Assembly: GCA_963708715.1 (NCBI GenBank)
Contig: CAVPSU010000001.1
Coordinates: forward strand, 682,001 to 746,000
Direction of reading: 5' to 3'
From: DAIOEK01 sp963708715
GTDB lineage: Bacteria > Chloroflexota > Anaerolineae > Anaerolineales > Anaerolineaceae
DNA: 64,000 nt
The position numbers were made by a program, and so were the translations under genes. This document shows, piece by piece, positions 34,987-43,409 of this stretch. The notes beneath the pieces were generated by a model. It was not told where the DNA came from and did not search any database. It saw only the letters and a program-made list of their open reading frames with translations. Numbering within the stretch: position 1 is the first letter of the stretch; each line of letters opens with the position of its first letter.

Positions 34987-37419
34987 TTAGGAAGTGAATT
35001 TAAGTTTGCGTAACCGTAAACTGTTGGTGACTACAAAGACACTGCTCATGGCCATTGCCGCAGCCGCCAGAATTGGACTCATCAGACCAATAGCCGCAGC
35101 CGGTATCAAGATGACATTGTAGAAGAAAGCCCAGAACAGATTTTGTCGGATCGTTTTTAAGGTATTTCGAGACAACTCGACTGCCTTCGGTACCCCACGC
35201 AAATCGCCGCTGATTAGAACAACCGGCGCAGAAGCCATCGCCACATCTGTACCTGTGCCGATCGCAATACCCACATCTGCTTGCGTGAGGGCAGGTGCAT
35301 CGTTGATCCCATCTCCAACCATGGCTACGATTTGTTTCTTCGATTGTAATTCTTTGATCAGATCGATCTTACCGCCGGGCAGAACTTCGGCATAGACATC
35401 ATCCACACCCACCTGCCGGCCAATCGCTTCTGCTGTTTGGCGGTTATCGCCGGTCAGCATGACCACCCGTAGATTCATTGCCTGCAAGCGTTCGATCGCA
35501 TCACGGGAACCGGGCTTGATGGTATCTGCAATCGCCAGAATACCAGCCAATTTGCCATCCACCGCCACAAGCACGGTTGTCTTTCCTTCATTTTGTAAAC
35601 CACTTAGAACCGTTTGAGAGGAAGAAATATCCAAACCCTCTTCTGTCATCAACCGGCTACTACCAACAATGACCTTTCGACCATCAAAAATCGCCCTGGC
35701 GCCCCGACCAACTACCGCTTGAAATTCGGACACGTCCGCAAGGGATTGGTCTCTTTGGTTTGCTTCTGCAACAATTGCCTCTGCCAAAGGATGTTCACTG
35801 CGTTTCTCAACGCTTCCTGCAATTCGGAGTAATTCTTCTTCCGTCATCGAGGTATCCATGATCCGTATATCGGTAACCTGGGGTTGCCCTCGTGTGATGG
35901 TTCCAGTTTTATCCATGACTACCGTACCAATTTTACCGGCACGCTCCAATGCTTCACTGGTTTTAAGCAGGATACCTTGCTCCGCGCCTTTACCAGTTCC
36001 AACCATTACTGCGGTCGGAGTAGCCAAGCCCATAGCACAGGGACATGCAATCACGAGTACCGCCACCATATGGACAAGTGCGCGAGTAAATGGGGTAAGG
36101 TCGCTATTGATAGCCAAACTCGGACCAAATATCATCCAGGCGGTAAAGGTGAGAGCAGCGAGAACGATCACAACCGGCACGAATACGGCTGAGATCTGAT
36201 CTACAAGCTTCTGAATGGGTGCCTTGCTGCCCTGCGCTTCTTCCACCAATCGGATGATCTGAGCCAGTGCGGTGTCTTTCCCGACTTTTGTCGTTTTGAA
36301 TTGGAAGGAGCCCAAACGGTTCATGGTGGCGCCTATCACCGGATTGCCAACAATTTTCTCAACCGGGATGGATTCGCCAGTCAGCATTAATTCGTCAACC
36401 GTGGAAGACCCATTTACAATTACACCATCCACAGGGATCTTCTCACCCGGTCGAACCAGGACGATATCGCCTACAACTACTTCCTCTACGGGTATTTCGA
36501 GCTCAGATGTTCCGCGAATTACCCGGGCGGTCCGGGCGTGTAATCCCATTAATTTCTTGATCGCTTCAGATGTTTTTCCTTTCGCACGTGCTTCCAGGAA
36601 TTTGCCCAGTTTGATCAGAGTGATGATCACCGCGGCGGTCTCAAAATAGACGTGACCGCTGATCCACCCAAAAGTGACTGGCAAGGAATAGATGAACGCT
36701 GCTGAAGAGCCTAGCGCAACCAGGACATCCATATTTGCCGAGCCGTTTCGAATGGATTTATACGCGCCGATGTAGTATTGTCGACCTACATAGAATTGGA
36801 CTGGAAAAGCTAACGCCAGCATGACCCATTTGATCCAGGCGGAGTGAGATATAGCCATTGGTAAAAATCCAAAATCGCCTGCCATGGACAACATGAACAA
36901 TGGGATAGTGAAGATCAAGCCAACGATCAGGAGGTGTTTTTGTTCTTCCATCTCCTTTTGACGGGCGGTCGCTTCTACATCTTCGCCAGTGGTTTCAGTG
37001 TCATAGGTTTCAAAACCAGCAGTCTTGATGCCAGACCGCAATTCCTGTTGAGTTACCACGGTCGGTACGTAACGCAGGATAGCCTGAGAGGTCACCAGGT
37101 TTACCCGGGCATCCACTACACCCTCACGGGAGCGGACTGCTTTTTCGAGACGGCGAGCATCATTATCATCTCCCAGATTCTTAACCTGAAAGATCGCTTC
37201 GCCTTCGGCAATCCCGTAACCTGCTTTTTCCACCCGGTTTATCATGGCCGGTAGGTCTGCCAGGGCGGGGTCAAATTCTACTATTGCCCTCTCCGACGAG
37301 AGATTAACACTCGCGGTTTGAACTCCTTGAACCTTCTTCAGACTGCGCTCGACTGTGGCGACACAATTCGCACAGGTCATCCCGGTAATTGGTAGGGTAA
37401 TAAGTTTTGTTTCAGCCAT
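34987..37419 (-). CDS. copA: copper-translocating P1B-type ATPase
   Basis: 810 residues from the ATG at 37419 (GGAGG just in front). N-terminal HMA domain with GMTCANC (Cys16, Cys19), then a second HMA-like domain (~72-140) that has lost its CxxC. Eight membrane helices with CPC at 459-461, TGES at 347-350, phosphorylation site DKTGT (Asp503), GDNRQTAEAIG and the ATP-site SEHPLAEAI. CPC and a final MSS match the Cu(I) exporter group. Divergent from the TauE-cupredoxin gene across a region with a strong palindrome. Confidence 0.94.
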   Translation of the reverse strand: MAETKLITLPITGMTCANCVATVERSLKKVQGVQTASVNLSSERAIVEFDPALADLPAMINRVEKAGYGIAEGEAIFQVKNLGDDNDARRLEKAVRSREGVVDARVNLVTSQAILRYVPTVVTQQELRSGIKTAGFETYDTETTGEDVEATARQKEMEEQKHLLIVGLIFTIPLFMLSMAGDFGFLPMAISHSAWIKWVMLALAFPVQFYVGRQYYIGAYKSIRNGSANMDVLVALGSSAAFIYSLPVTFGWISGHVYFETAAVIITLIKLGKFLEARAKGKTSEAIKKLMGLHARTARVIRGTSELEIPVEEVVVGDIVLVRPGEKIPVDGVIVNGSSTVDELMLTGESIPVEKIVGNPVIGATMNRLGSFQFKTTKVGKDTALAQIIRLVEEAQGSKAPIQKLVDQISAVFVPVVIVLAALTFTAWMIFGPSLAINSDLTPFTRALVHMVAVLVIACPCAMGLATPTAVMVGTGKGAEQGILLKTSEALERAGKIGTVVMDKTGTITRGQPQVTDIRIMDTSMTEEELLRIAGSVEKRSEHPLAEAIVAEANQRDQSLADVSEFQAVVGRGARAIFDGRKVIVGSSRLMTEEGLDISSSQTVLSGLQNEGKTTVLVAVDGKLAGILAIADTIKPGSRDAIERLQAMNLRVVMLTGDNRQTAEAIGRQVGVDDVYAEVLPGGKIDLIKELQSKKQIVAMVGDGINDAPALTQADVGIAIGTGTDVAMASAPVVLISGDLRGVPKAVELSRNTLKTIRQNLFWAFFYNVILIPAAAIGLMSPILAAAAMAMSSVFVVTNSLRLRKLKFTS

Positions 37420-37499
37420 GAAGCCTCCGTTAGATTTAGATGCAATTCCCGGCAATTAGTTGCCAGTCGTCCCCAACTATAATGCTGACACAGGCGCAT

Positions 37500-37525
37500 C
37501 TCAATAGGCATTAATACCTATTGAG
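37500..37525. promoter_or_regulatory. palindrome in the copper divergent promoter region
   Basis: CTCAATAGG, eight bases, CCTATTGAG: perfect 9-bp arms and an ATTAAT centre, between copA and the TauE-cupredoxin gene. Probable operator of an unseen regulator; it does not match the CopY (TACAnnTGTA) type. Confidence 0.6.
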
Positions 37526-37553
37526 CCAGCACGCTGACACTGATAAACTGACG

Positions 37554-37578
37554 TGCAGGCAGGGAAAACCTGCCTGCA
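37554..37578 (+). promoter_or_regulatory. hairpin just before the TauE-cupredoxin ribosome site
   Basis: 10-bp perfect stem TGCAGGCAGG / CCTGCCTGCA with loop GAAAA, ending four bases before AGGAG. It could control or protect the mRNA 5' end; no T-run. Confidence 0.5.
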
Positions 37579-37592
37579 AGTAGGAGATGATT

Positions 37593-38780
37593 ATGACAGA
37601 AATATTGCTAGCCTTTGTAACAGGACTTACAACCGGTGGATTAAGCTGCCTTGCCGTCCAGGGTGGGTTGCTCGCCAGCTCGATGGCCCAACAACTTGAA
37701 AACGATCTAGGTGTCAGCTCGAAAAAGAGTGCCAAAGGCGGAATTCATATCGCAGCCCCCATCTTATGGTTTCTGGCTGCCAAATTGGTAGCCTATACAT
37801 TATTGGGTTTTCTTTTGGGATGGGTAGGGTCATTAATTCAATTAGCTCCCCTGCCACGAGCGATCTTACAGATCGCCATTGGCATCTTTATGCTGGGGCA
37901 AGCCCTTCGCATCCTCAATGTCCATCCCATCTTTCGTTGGTTTAATATCGAATCACCGGCTTTTATTCGAAAATTTATCCGACGGCAATCGAAAAAGGGA
38001 GATGATTTTTCTACACCGGCATTCCTGGGCGCGCTGACCGTATTGATCCCTTGCGGTATTACTCAGGTCATGATGGCTTCTGCAATGTCCACCGGAGATC
38101 CCATTACCGGAGCTGCCTTAATGTTTGCCTTCATTTTAGGTACTTCTCCAGTCTTCTTCGTAGTCGCCTACTTTGCCACACAATTGGGCTCCAAAATCGA
38201 AAAGTATTTTATGAAACTGGTTGCAGTGATTGTGATGGTTCTGGCAATCATGACCATCAATACGGGTTTGAACCTGATCGGCTCTCCAATTTCCCTAAAT
38301 CGGTTATTTCAGAATCCAAGTGAAGTGAAAGCGCAATCGAATTTTATTGAGAGTGCATCTCTTCTTCCGGTTCCTCAAAATCAAACGAATCCGACCGCTG
38401 GATGTAATTGCGGGATGATGAAAAACCGAAATGGCAGCCTCGGAGCTGGTTCGATCTTTTCCCAGCCAACTCAATCCCCAGATCCGGAAATCACAGCACC
38501 CGACAACTCCGAATGGAATGAGGTGACTGTTCAAGTATTGAACTCCAAATACTCGCCAGATGTGGTTAAGATCAAAGCCAATCGCCCTACTCATCTCAAG
38601 CTGGAGAGTAAAGATGTCTTTTCGTGCTCACTCGCGTTCGTAATCCCAACACTTGGAGTACAGGTTATCCTGAATCCTACAGATAGTCAGACCATTGACC
38701 TTCCTGCCTTTTCAGCGGGTGACCAAATTCCATTTTCCTGCTCCATGGGAATGTTTACCGGCGTCATTCTGGTCAATTAA
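37593..38780 (+). CDS. TauE/SafE-UreH-like membrane transporter fused to a cupredoxin-like domain
   Basis: 395 residues from the ATG at 37593. Residues ~1-225 have six helices with FVTGLTTGGLSCLAVQGGLLASSM (the conserved Cys is typical of the SafE/UreH group used for copper and nickel), and LIPCGITQVMMASAMSTGDPITGAALMFAFILGTSPVFF. A linker with CNCGMM follows. Residues ~300-395 are a cupredoxin-like domain (LNSKYSPDVVKIKANRP ... FSCSLAF ... PFSCSMGM). The Cys and Met residues suggest copper binding outside the membrane. Followed by a CopZ-like gene. Confidence 0.85.
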   Translation: MTEILLAFVTGLTTGGLSCLAVQGGLLASSMAQQLENDLGVSSKKSAKGGIHIAAPILWFLAAKLVAYTLLGFLLGWVGSLIQLAPLPRAILQIAIGIFMLGQALRILNVHPIFRWFNIESPAFIRKFIRRQSKKGDDFSTPAFLGALTVLIPCGITQVMMASAMSTGDPITGAALMFAFILGTSPVFFVVAYFATQLGSKIEKYFMKLVAVIVMVLAIMTINTGLNLIGSPISLNRLFQNPSEVKAQSNFIESASLLPVPQNQTNPTAGCNCGMMKNRNGSLGAGSIFSQPTQSPDPEITAPDNSEWNEVTVQVLNSKYSPDVVKIKANRPTHLKLESKDVFSCSLAFVIPTLGVQVILNPTDSQTIDLPAFSAGDQIPFSCSMGMFTGVILVN

Positions 38781-38789
38781 GGATCCAAC

Positions 38790-38999
38790 ATGATTCATAG
38801 AGAATATACCATCCCAAATATGGAATGCACCATGTGCGTAATGCATCTGGAAGCAATTGAAGACGAGTTGGAAGGCATCAAAAAGGTGCAAGCAAGCTAC
38901 CTAAAACAAACTATGGTCGTTGATTTTGATGAGACTGTAGTAAATGAAGACCAAATCATCGCTGCTATAGAAGAAAAAGGGTACGTTGTTTCAGGGTGA
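38790..38999 (+). CDS. heavy-metal-associated (CopZ-like) copper chaperone
   Basis: 69 residues, one HMA domain with MECTMC (Cys13, Cys16) in place of the usual MTCxxC, and YVVSG at the end. It begins 9 bases after the TauE-cupredoxin gene. Expected to carry Cu(I) in the cytoplasm to CopA or the transporter in front. Very acidic in the second half. Confidence 0.87.
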   Translation: MIHREYTIPNMECTMCVMHLEAIEDELEGIKKVQASYLKQTMVVDFDETVVNEDQIIAAIEEKGYVVSG

Positions 39000-39036
39000 A
39001 AAAATTTGGCAATAGTTGTGAATAAGTTATGCTACA

Positions 39037-39068
39037 ATCCAGGCATGAGCGAGTGCCTGGATTTTTTA
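39037..39068 (+). terminator. terminator of the copper operon (overlaps next start)
   Basis: ATCCAGGCA / TGCCTGGAT, loop TGAGCGAG, then TTTTT. The ATG of the macro-domain gene (39045) lies inside the hairpin. Confidence 0.75.
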
Positions 39069-39602
39069 TTAGTAAAAGCGACCAAGATTGAGATCTGCAT
39101 TGGCAACCTCGTAGAAGAAAAAGTGGACGCGATAGTCAACGCGGCAAATTCGCATTTACAGCATGGGGGAGGGGTTGCCGGAGCTATTATTCGACAGGGT
39201 GGACCAATCATCCAGGCGGAAAGCGATGCGTGGATAGCCCATTATCAACGTGTATCCCATTCAAATCCGGCACTAACAAGTGCAGGGAGACTTCCAAGCA
39301 AGTACGTGATCCATGCTGTCGGTCCAATCTGGGGCGAGGGAGATGAAGACCGGAAACTTACCGAAGCGATCAAAGGTGCTCTGGATCTGGCAAACTCAAT
39401 GGAATTACATTCCATCTCATTCCCGGCTATCTCCACAGGAATCTATGGATTTCCAAAAGATAGAGCTGCCACAATAATTTGCGGAACTATTCATGATTGG
39501 ATAAAGAAGTCTGAGAAGTCTTCGCTGGAACTCATCCGGGTCATACTAATAAACCAGGAAATTTACGATATCTTTGATGATGTATTCAAGAAGCTCACAT
39601 GA
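39045..39602 (+). CDS. macro-domain (ADP-ribose-binding/hydrolase) protein
   Basis: 185 residues from the ATG at 39045. IEICIGNLVEEKVDAIVNAANSHLQHGGGVAGAI is the canonical macro-domain start with the Asn and GGGV loop; HAVGPIWGEG and SISFPAISTGIYGFP complete the ADP-ribose pocket. Such proteins bind or remove ADP-ribose or O-acetyl-ADP-ribose. No ribosome site; a TACAAT box ends six bases before the ATG, so the message is probably leaderless. The stop overlaps the SpoU gene start (ATGA). Confidence 0.88.
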   Translation: MSECLDFLLVKATKIEICIGNLVEEKVDAIVNAANSHLQHGGGVAGAIIRQGGPIIQAESDAWIAHYQRVSHSNPALTSAGRLPSKYVIHAVGPIWGEGDEDRKLTEAIKGALDLANSMELHSISFPAISTGIYGFPKDRAATIICGTIHDWIKKSEKSSLELIRVILINQEIYDIFDDVFKKLT

Positions 39603-40378
39603 TCAATTCAATACAAAATTCTCATATTAAAATTGTGAGAGAATTGCTAAGCCAATCAAAAGAAAGGCAGCAATCTGAACGATTTGCGGTTGAGGGCATT
39701 CGGCTGTGTGAGGAAGCCTTGTCTGCCGGTTGGCAACCTGATTTTATTTTGTATTCCGCTCATCTAGGAGAACGTGGTACCGAATTGGTCCACGTGGCTG
39801 AGATGGACGGAACAGAAGTACTTGAGGTTGATATTGATCTGTTGAACCGGGTCAGTGACACGAAACAGTCCCAGGGAATTATGGCAGTACTACGAATGCA
39901 GACCATTCCAGAGCCTCCACAACTCTCATTCGTTCTGATCCTGGATTCAATTCGTGATCCTGGTAATATGGGTACGATTTTGCGAACCGCCGCAGCCGCA
40001 GGAGTTCAGGCAGTCTGGATCACTCCGGATACAACCGATCCACTCGCTCCAAAAGTCTTGCGGGCAGGTATGGGAGCGCAATTTCGATTACCCATTTCTG
40101 TTGCTGATTGGACCGAGATTGCCATAAAGGCGAAACAGCACAAATTGTTTATGTATCTCTCTGAAGTGACCGGAGGAGTGCCTCTCTGGCAGGCAGACCT
40201 GAAGCAAGCAATCGGGATTGTTATCAGCAATGAGGCAAATGGCGCATCATCCATGGCTAAAACTATATCCAATGGAAGTATCTTTATCCCCATGCCAGGA
40301 AAAACCGAGTCATTGAATGCGAGCATTGCTGCGGGCATCTTACTATTTGAGACCATACGACAGCGGGAGAATTTATGA
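39599..40378 (+). CDS. TrmH/SpoU-family RNA 2'-O-methyltransferase
   Basis: 259 residues. N-terminal substrate-binding part SIQNSHIKIVRELLSQSKERQQSERFAVEGIRLCEEAL; SPOUT knot with LILDSIRDPGNMGTILRTAAAAG (motif 1), IVISNEANGAS (motif 2) and IPMPGKTESLNASIAAGILLFE (motif 3). It methylates a ribose in rRNA or tRNA; the site cannot be told. Overlaps both neighbours by ATGA, so the three genes are coupled. Confidence 0.92.
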   Translation: MINSIQNSHIKIVRELLSQSKERQQSERFAVEGIRLCEEALSAGWQPDFILYSAHLGERGTELVHVAEMDGTEVLEVDIDLLNRVSDTKQSQGIMAVLRMQTIPEPPQLSFVLILDSIRDPGNMGTILRTAAAAGVQAVWITPDTTDPLAPKVLRAGMGAQFRLPISVADWTEIAIKAKQHKLFMYLSEVTGGVPLWQADLKQAIGIVISNEANGASSMAKTISNGSIFIPMPGKTESLNASIAAGILLFETIRQRENL

Positions 40379-41572
40379 AGATCCGATCCATCACCGCGTT
40401 CATCCCACAACCCACTTCTGACGCAATTCAACGGGCAGTCGCGGACTGTGACCAGATAAGTGATAAAATCCGGGACCACGGTTGGGATGTGCAAACCCTG
40501 CGTCTGGCTACATCCCCTTTTTCGAGGTGGCTTCCAATCGACAAGTCCCCATCCGGAAAGATCAAAGAATGGGAGAAAAAGATTAAATCCGTTGGATTCG
40601 ATTATCTCTCGGTTGGGTCGCTTTCTGCAGATGAGATCCCCGCCGCAAGATGGATCCCAGACATCCTGAAGCAAACCGATTCCACCTTTTGTACCCTTCA
40701 CCTTGTCAAAGACCACCATTTCGTATCGAACTCTGCCATTCAGGAGGCAGCGAAGATCATCCTGCAAAATAGTCGGGCTGATTCGCTTGGTTTTACCAAC
40801 TTGCGTTTCGCTGCCCTCGCCAACGTACCCGATGGATGCCCTTTCTTCCCTTCTGCAAGCGCAGGGTTTGAGCTATCTTCTTATGCTTTGGCCATAGAGG
40901 GAGCAGACCTTGCTGTGGATGTCTTCTCTAACGCGACAACAGTTACAGATGCCATTAATAATTTAACTACACGAATTACCATCTTTTGCAAATGATCTTA
41001 CCAAGATAGCAGAGTCGATTGTCGGTGAGCAATTCTCTGGGATTGATTTTACCCTTGCTCCATTCCCGGATCGGATGCGCTCGATCGGAACTGCGTTGGA
41101 ACGGTTAGGACTCTCTGGCTTTGGACAACCCGGTTCACTGGCAGCTGCAGCGCTATTGATGAGCATTCAAGACCAATGCCAATATAAGAAAGTAGGGTTC
41201 AATGGTCTGATGCTGCCGGTTATGGAAAACTCGACCCTGGCGTTGCGGAATGAGCAAGGCTTTCTGAGTATCGACAAATTAATGCTCTATTCCACTGTTT
41301 GTGGAACCGGTCTGGATTGTATCCCGCTGCCTGGAGATATTCAAACAGGTGTCCTCGAGGCGATCCTTCTGGATATTGCGTCCTTATCCTGCCGGCTGAA
41401 TAAACCCCTCACCGCCCGACTGATGCCAGTACCTGGAAAAAAAGCCGGAGAGATGACATCTTACCAATTTGATTATTTTGCAAATAGCAGGATCATGGAT
41501 CCGGGGGATAAGGGATTGGATGGCATACTAAATAAGGGTCAGGGCATCCCAATAGTTACCAGACACCCTTAA
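40375..41572 (+). pseudogene. DUF711-family protein, frameshifted
   Basis: The first part (40375-40995) covers ITAFIPQPT, GFDYLSVGSL, DGCPFFPSASAGFELSSYALAIEGADLAVDVF; the second part continues in the next frame with ANDLTKIAESIVGEQFSGIDFTLAPFPDRMRSIGTALERLGL and ends at 41572. Removing one T from the run at 40984-40987 joins them into 398 residues with IFANDLTKIAE at the seam. DUF711 proteins are (alpha/beta) enzymes of unknown reaction. Coupled to the SpoU gene. Confidence 0.82.
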
Positions 41573-41585
41573 TTTATTACAACAG

Positions 41586-42386
41586 TTATTTCACTTGCTT
41601 GAAATTGACGATGATCAGGTTCTCATCACAACTTGCAGTTGTGTCTATAAATACTTTATCAGATAACGCCCCACCGGCTTGATTGTAAAGCTGCAGCCAG
41701 AGCGTGTGATACGTTTCCGTTGGAAAATCATTGATTGTGATCTCGTATCCAGCCGGACCGTATCGGTTCACTGTTCCGCTTAAGCTTGTGATCGCTTTCA
41801 CCCTTCCATGAAGGGAACCATAAAGCTGAACACGTAACCCTAATACCGGGGCATCATCCAGACCGATAACCTGACCGGCAACCCCCATCCATTTACAATC
41901 ACTTTCCGGTCGCATAATGCTGCTCTTGATTGCAACCGGATTCCCGGGTTGTACTTCGTATGAATAGGGTCCGGCGGGTCCATTTGTGGCGGAAGGAGTG
42001 ACCATAGCCTCTTCTGTTAACATCTGGTCACGGCTTAATGTCTCCGTTGGAATTGGAGTTTCCGTAGGTTCGGGTGTTATCGTTTGGGTTGGAGTTGCGG
42101 TTGGCAAGGGGGTTTTCGTTGGAGGCTGGGTTGGCGTTTCGCTTGGCGTGATGGTGGCGGAAGGGAATACAATCGTAGGTGGAATAATCACCGGGGGAAA
42201 TGGATTGACGGCTGCCAGGGGATCAAGGAATACCCAAAAGATAAAAATCAAGGTCAGGATTGTTCCGCCAAATAGTATGGTGGTTAATCGCTTCCATAAC
42301 TGATCCGGGATGGGTCTTTTACCATCTGCTTTGATCGGTTCTTCTTCGGGAATATCAATATCCGATTGGTTTGGCGGTGCGATCAC
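41586..42386 (-). CDS. single-pass surface protein with T/P linker and C-terminal beta domain
   Basis: 266 residues: cytoplasmic ~35 residues, one helix at ~36-57, a T/P-rich linker to ~125, then a ~125-residue domain (CKWMGVAGQVIGLDDAPVLGLRVQLYGSL, YGPAGYEITINDFPTETYHTLWLQLYNQAGGALSDKVFIDT) that looks like a carboxypeptidase-regulatory (beta-sandwich) fold. It starts with GTG at 42386, overlapping the stop of the parvulin gene, so the two are translated together. Function unknown. Confidence 0.78.
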   Translation of the reverse strand: MIAPPNQSDIDIPEEEPIKADGKRPIPDQLWKRLTTILFGGTILTLIFIFWVFLDPLAAVNPFPPVIIPPTIVFPSATITPSETPTQPPTKTPLPTATPTQTITPEPTETPIPTETLSRDQMLTEEAMVTPSATNGPAGPYSYEVQPGNPVAIKSSIMRPESDCKWMGVAGQVIGLDDAPVLGLRVQLYGSLHGRVKAITSLSGTVNRYGPAGYEITINDFPTETYHTLWLQLYNQAGGALSDKVFIDTTASCDENLIIVNFKQVK

Positions 42387-43267
42387 TGGATATATGTCTC
42401 AATTTGACTGGCTTCTTGGCGGTTTTGAATCCATTCTTTTAGCGCTGCATGCTGCAATGTCGAATACGCATCCGGTGTTAGAGGGTGCTGGGCATCCCGT
42501 TCGATCACCAGGATAATGTGGTATCCGGCATCCGTTTGGATGACATCGCTGACCCCACCCGGCTGTAATGAGAAAGCTACGTCCTCCACTTTAGGCTGGA
42601 CGAGATAACCGCGAGGAAACCATCCGAGATCTCCTCTTGTTATGGGATCATATTGCTCAGCCAGTGTTGCAAAATCTGCACCAGAACGGATCTGTTGTAA
42701 TACAGATTGGGCATTTCCATCCGCAAGCAGTAGGATCTGCTGTACGTGCACTTGATCCGCTGTAGTTGGGACAGAGGATGTGATCTGATCTCTCATCCAA
42801 GCCGATGCGATAGCTTGTCCGAGTGATTTCTTGATCTGATCAAGTGTATATCCATTGGTTTCCAACCAGGAGTTGAGTTGTTCAGTTCCCCCCATTTGAT
42901 TCGTCAGATCGTCCAGTTTTAGTTGAACTGCCTCATCAGTTACGATATAGTTCTCTTCAACCGATCCCTGTTCCAACAGCTTCAGTGAGATCATTTCCTC
43001 GAGAACCACTTTCTCGGGTGAAGGCTGATCCGGAAGTGCCAATTTATATCGGGCAAGTTCCGCCTGAAAATCTGCCATCAGGATCCCCTCACCGTTGATC
43101 GTGGCAGCCAGGGGTTCCGTAGTGATGGTTGGTGTAATATCAGCAGATGTCACATTTACCTGACCCGGTGATGGTACTGCCAACGGCGTGGTTTTATCCT
43201 TTGGTGAGCACCCAGTTGATATGGAAAACACCAGGATAATGGTGACAAATAGTAAGGTTGGACGCAT
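42383..43267 (-). CDS. parvulin-type peptidyl-prolyl isomerase lipoprotein (PrsA/SurA-like)
   Basis: 294 residues from the ATG at 43267. Lipobox SISTGC. A SurA-N-like chaperone part (INGEGILMADFQAELARYKLALPD ... VLEEMISLKLLEQGSV) precedes the parvulin domain at ~175-270: HVQQILLLADGNAQSVLQQIRSGADFATLAEQYD, GDLGWFPRGYLVQPKVEDVAFSLQPGGVSDVIQTDAGYHIILV. It should fold exported proteins at the outer face of the membrane. TATAAT ends 7 bases before the ATG with no ribosome site. Confidence 0.9.
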   Translation of the reverse strand: MRPTLLFVTIILVFSISTGCSPKDKTTPLAVPSPGQVNVTSADITPTITTEPLAATINGEGILMADFQAELARYKLALPDQPSPEKVVLEEMISLKLLEQGSVEENYIVTDEAVQLKLDDLTNQMGGTEQLNSWLETNGYTLDQIKKSLGQAIASAWMRDQITSSVPTTADQVHVQQILLLADGNAQSVLQQIRSGADFATLAEQYDPITRGDLGWFPRGYLVQPKVEDVAFSLQPGGVSDVIQTDAGYHIILVIERDAQHPLTPDAYSTLQHAALKEWIQNRQEASQIETYIQ

Positions 43268-43274
43268 AGTGTAG

Positions 43275-43301
43275 ATTATACCCCATCCATATGGGTATAA
43301 T
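43275..43301. promoter_or_regulatory. palindromic divergent promoter region
   Basis: ATTATACCC and GGGTATAAT form a perfect 9-bp inverted repeat, so a TATAAT box faces each way: one toward the parvulin gene (7 bases from its ATG) and one toward the beta-repeat protein. Confidence 0.5.
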
Positions 43302-43409
43302 AATTGCATCAGAAGGTCGGGGTATTCCCGGTTTTTTTATGCTGGAAGTAACGCTTTCGCGTGCCTTCAAGGAAAAATGAAAAAGGTACACCCATACCAG
43401 GAGAAGAGT

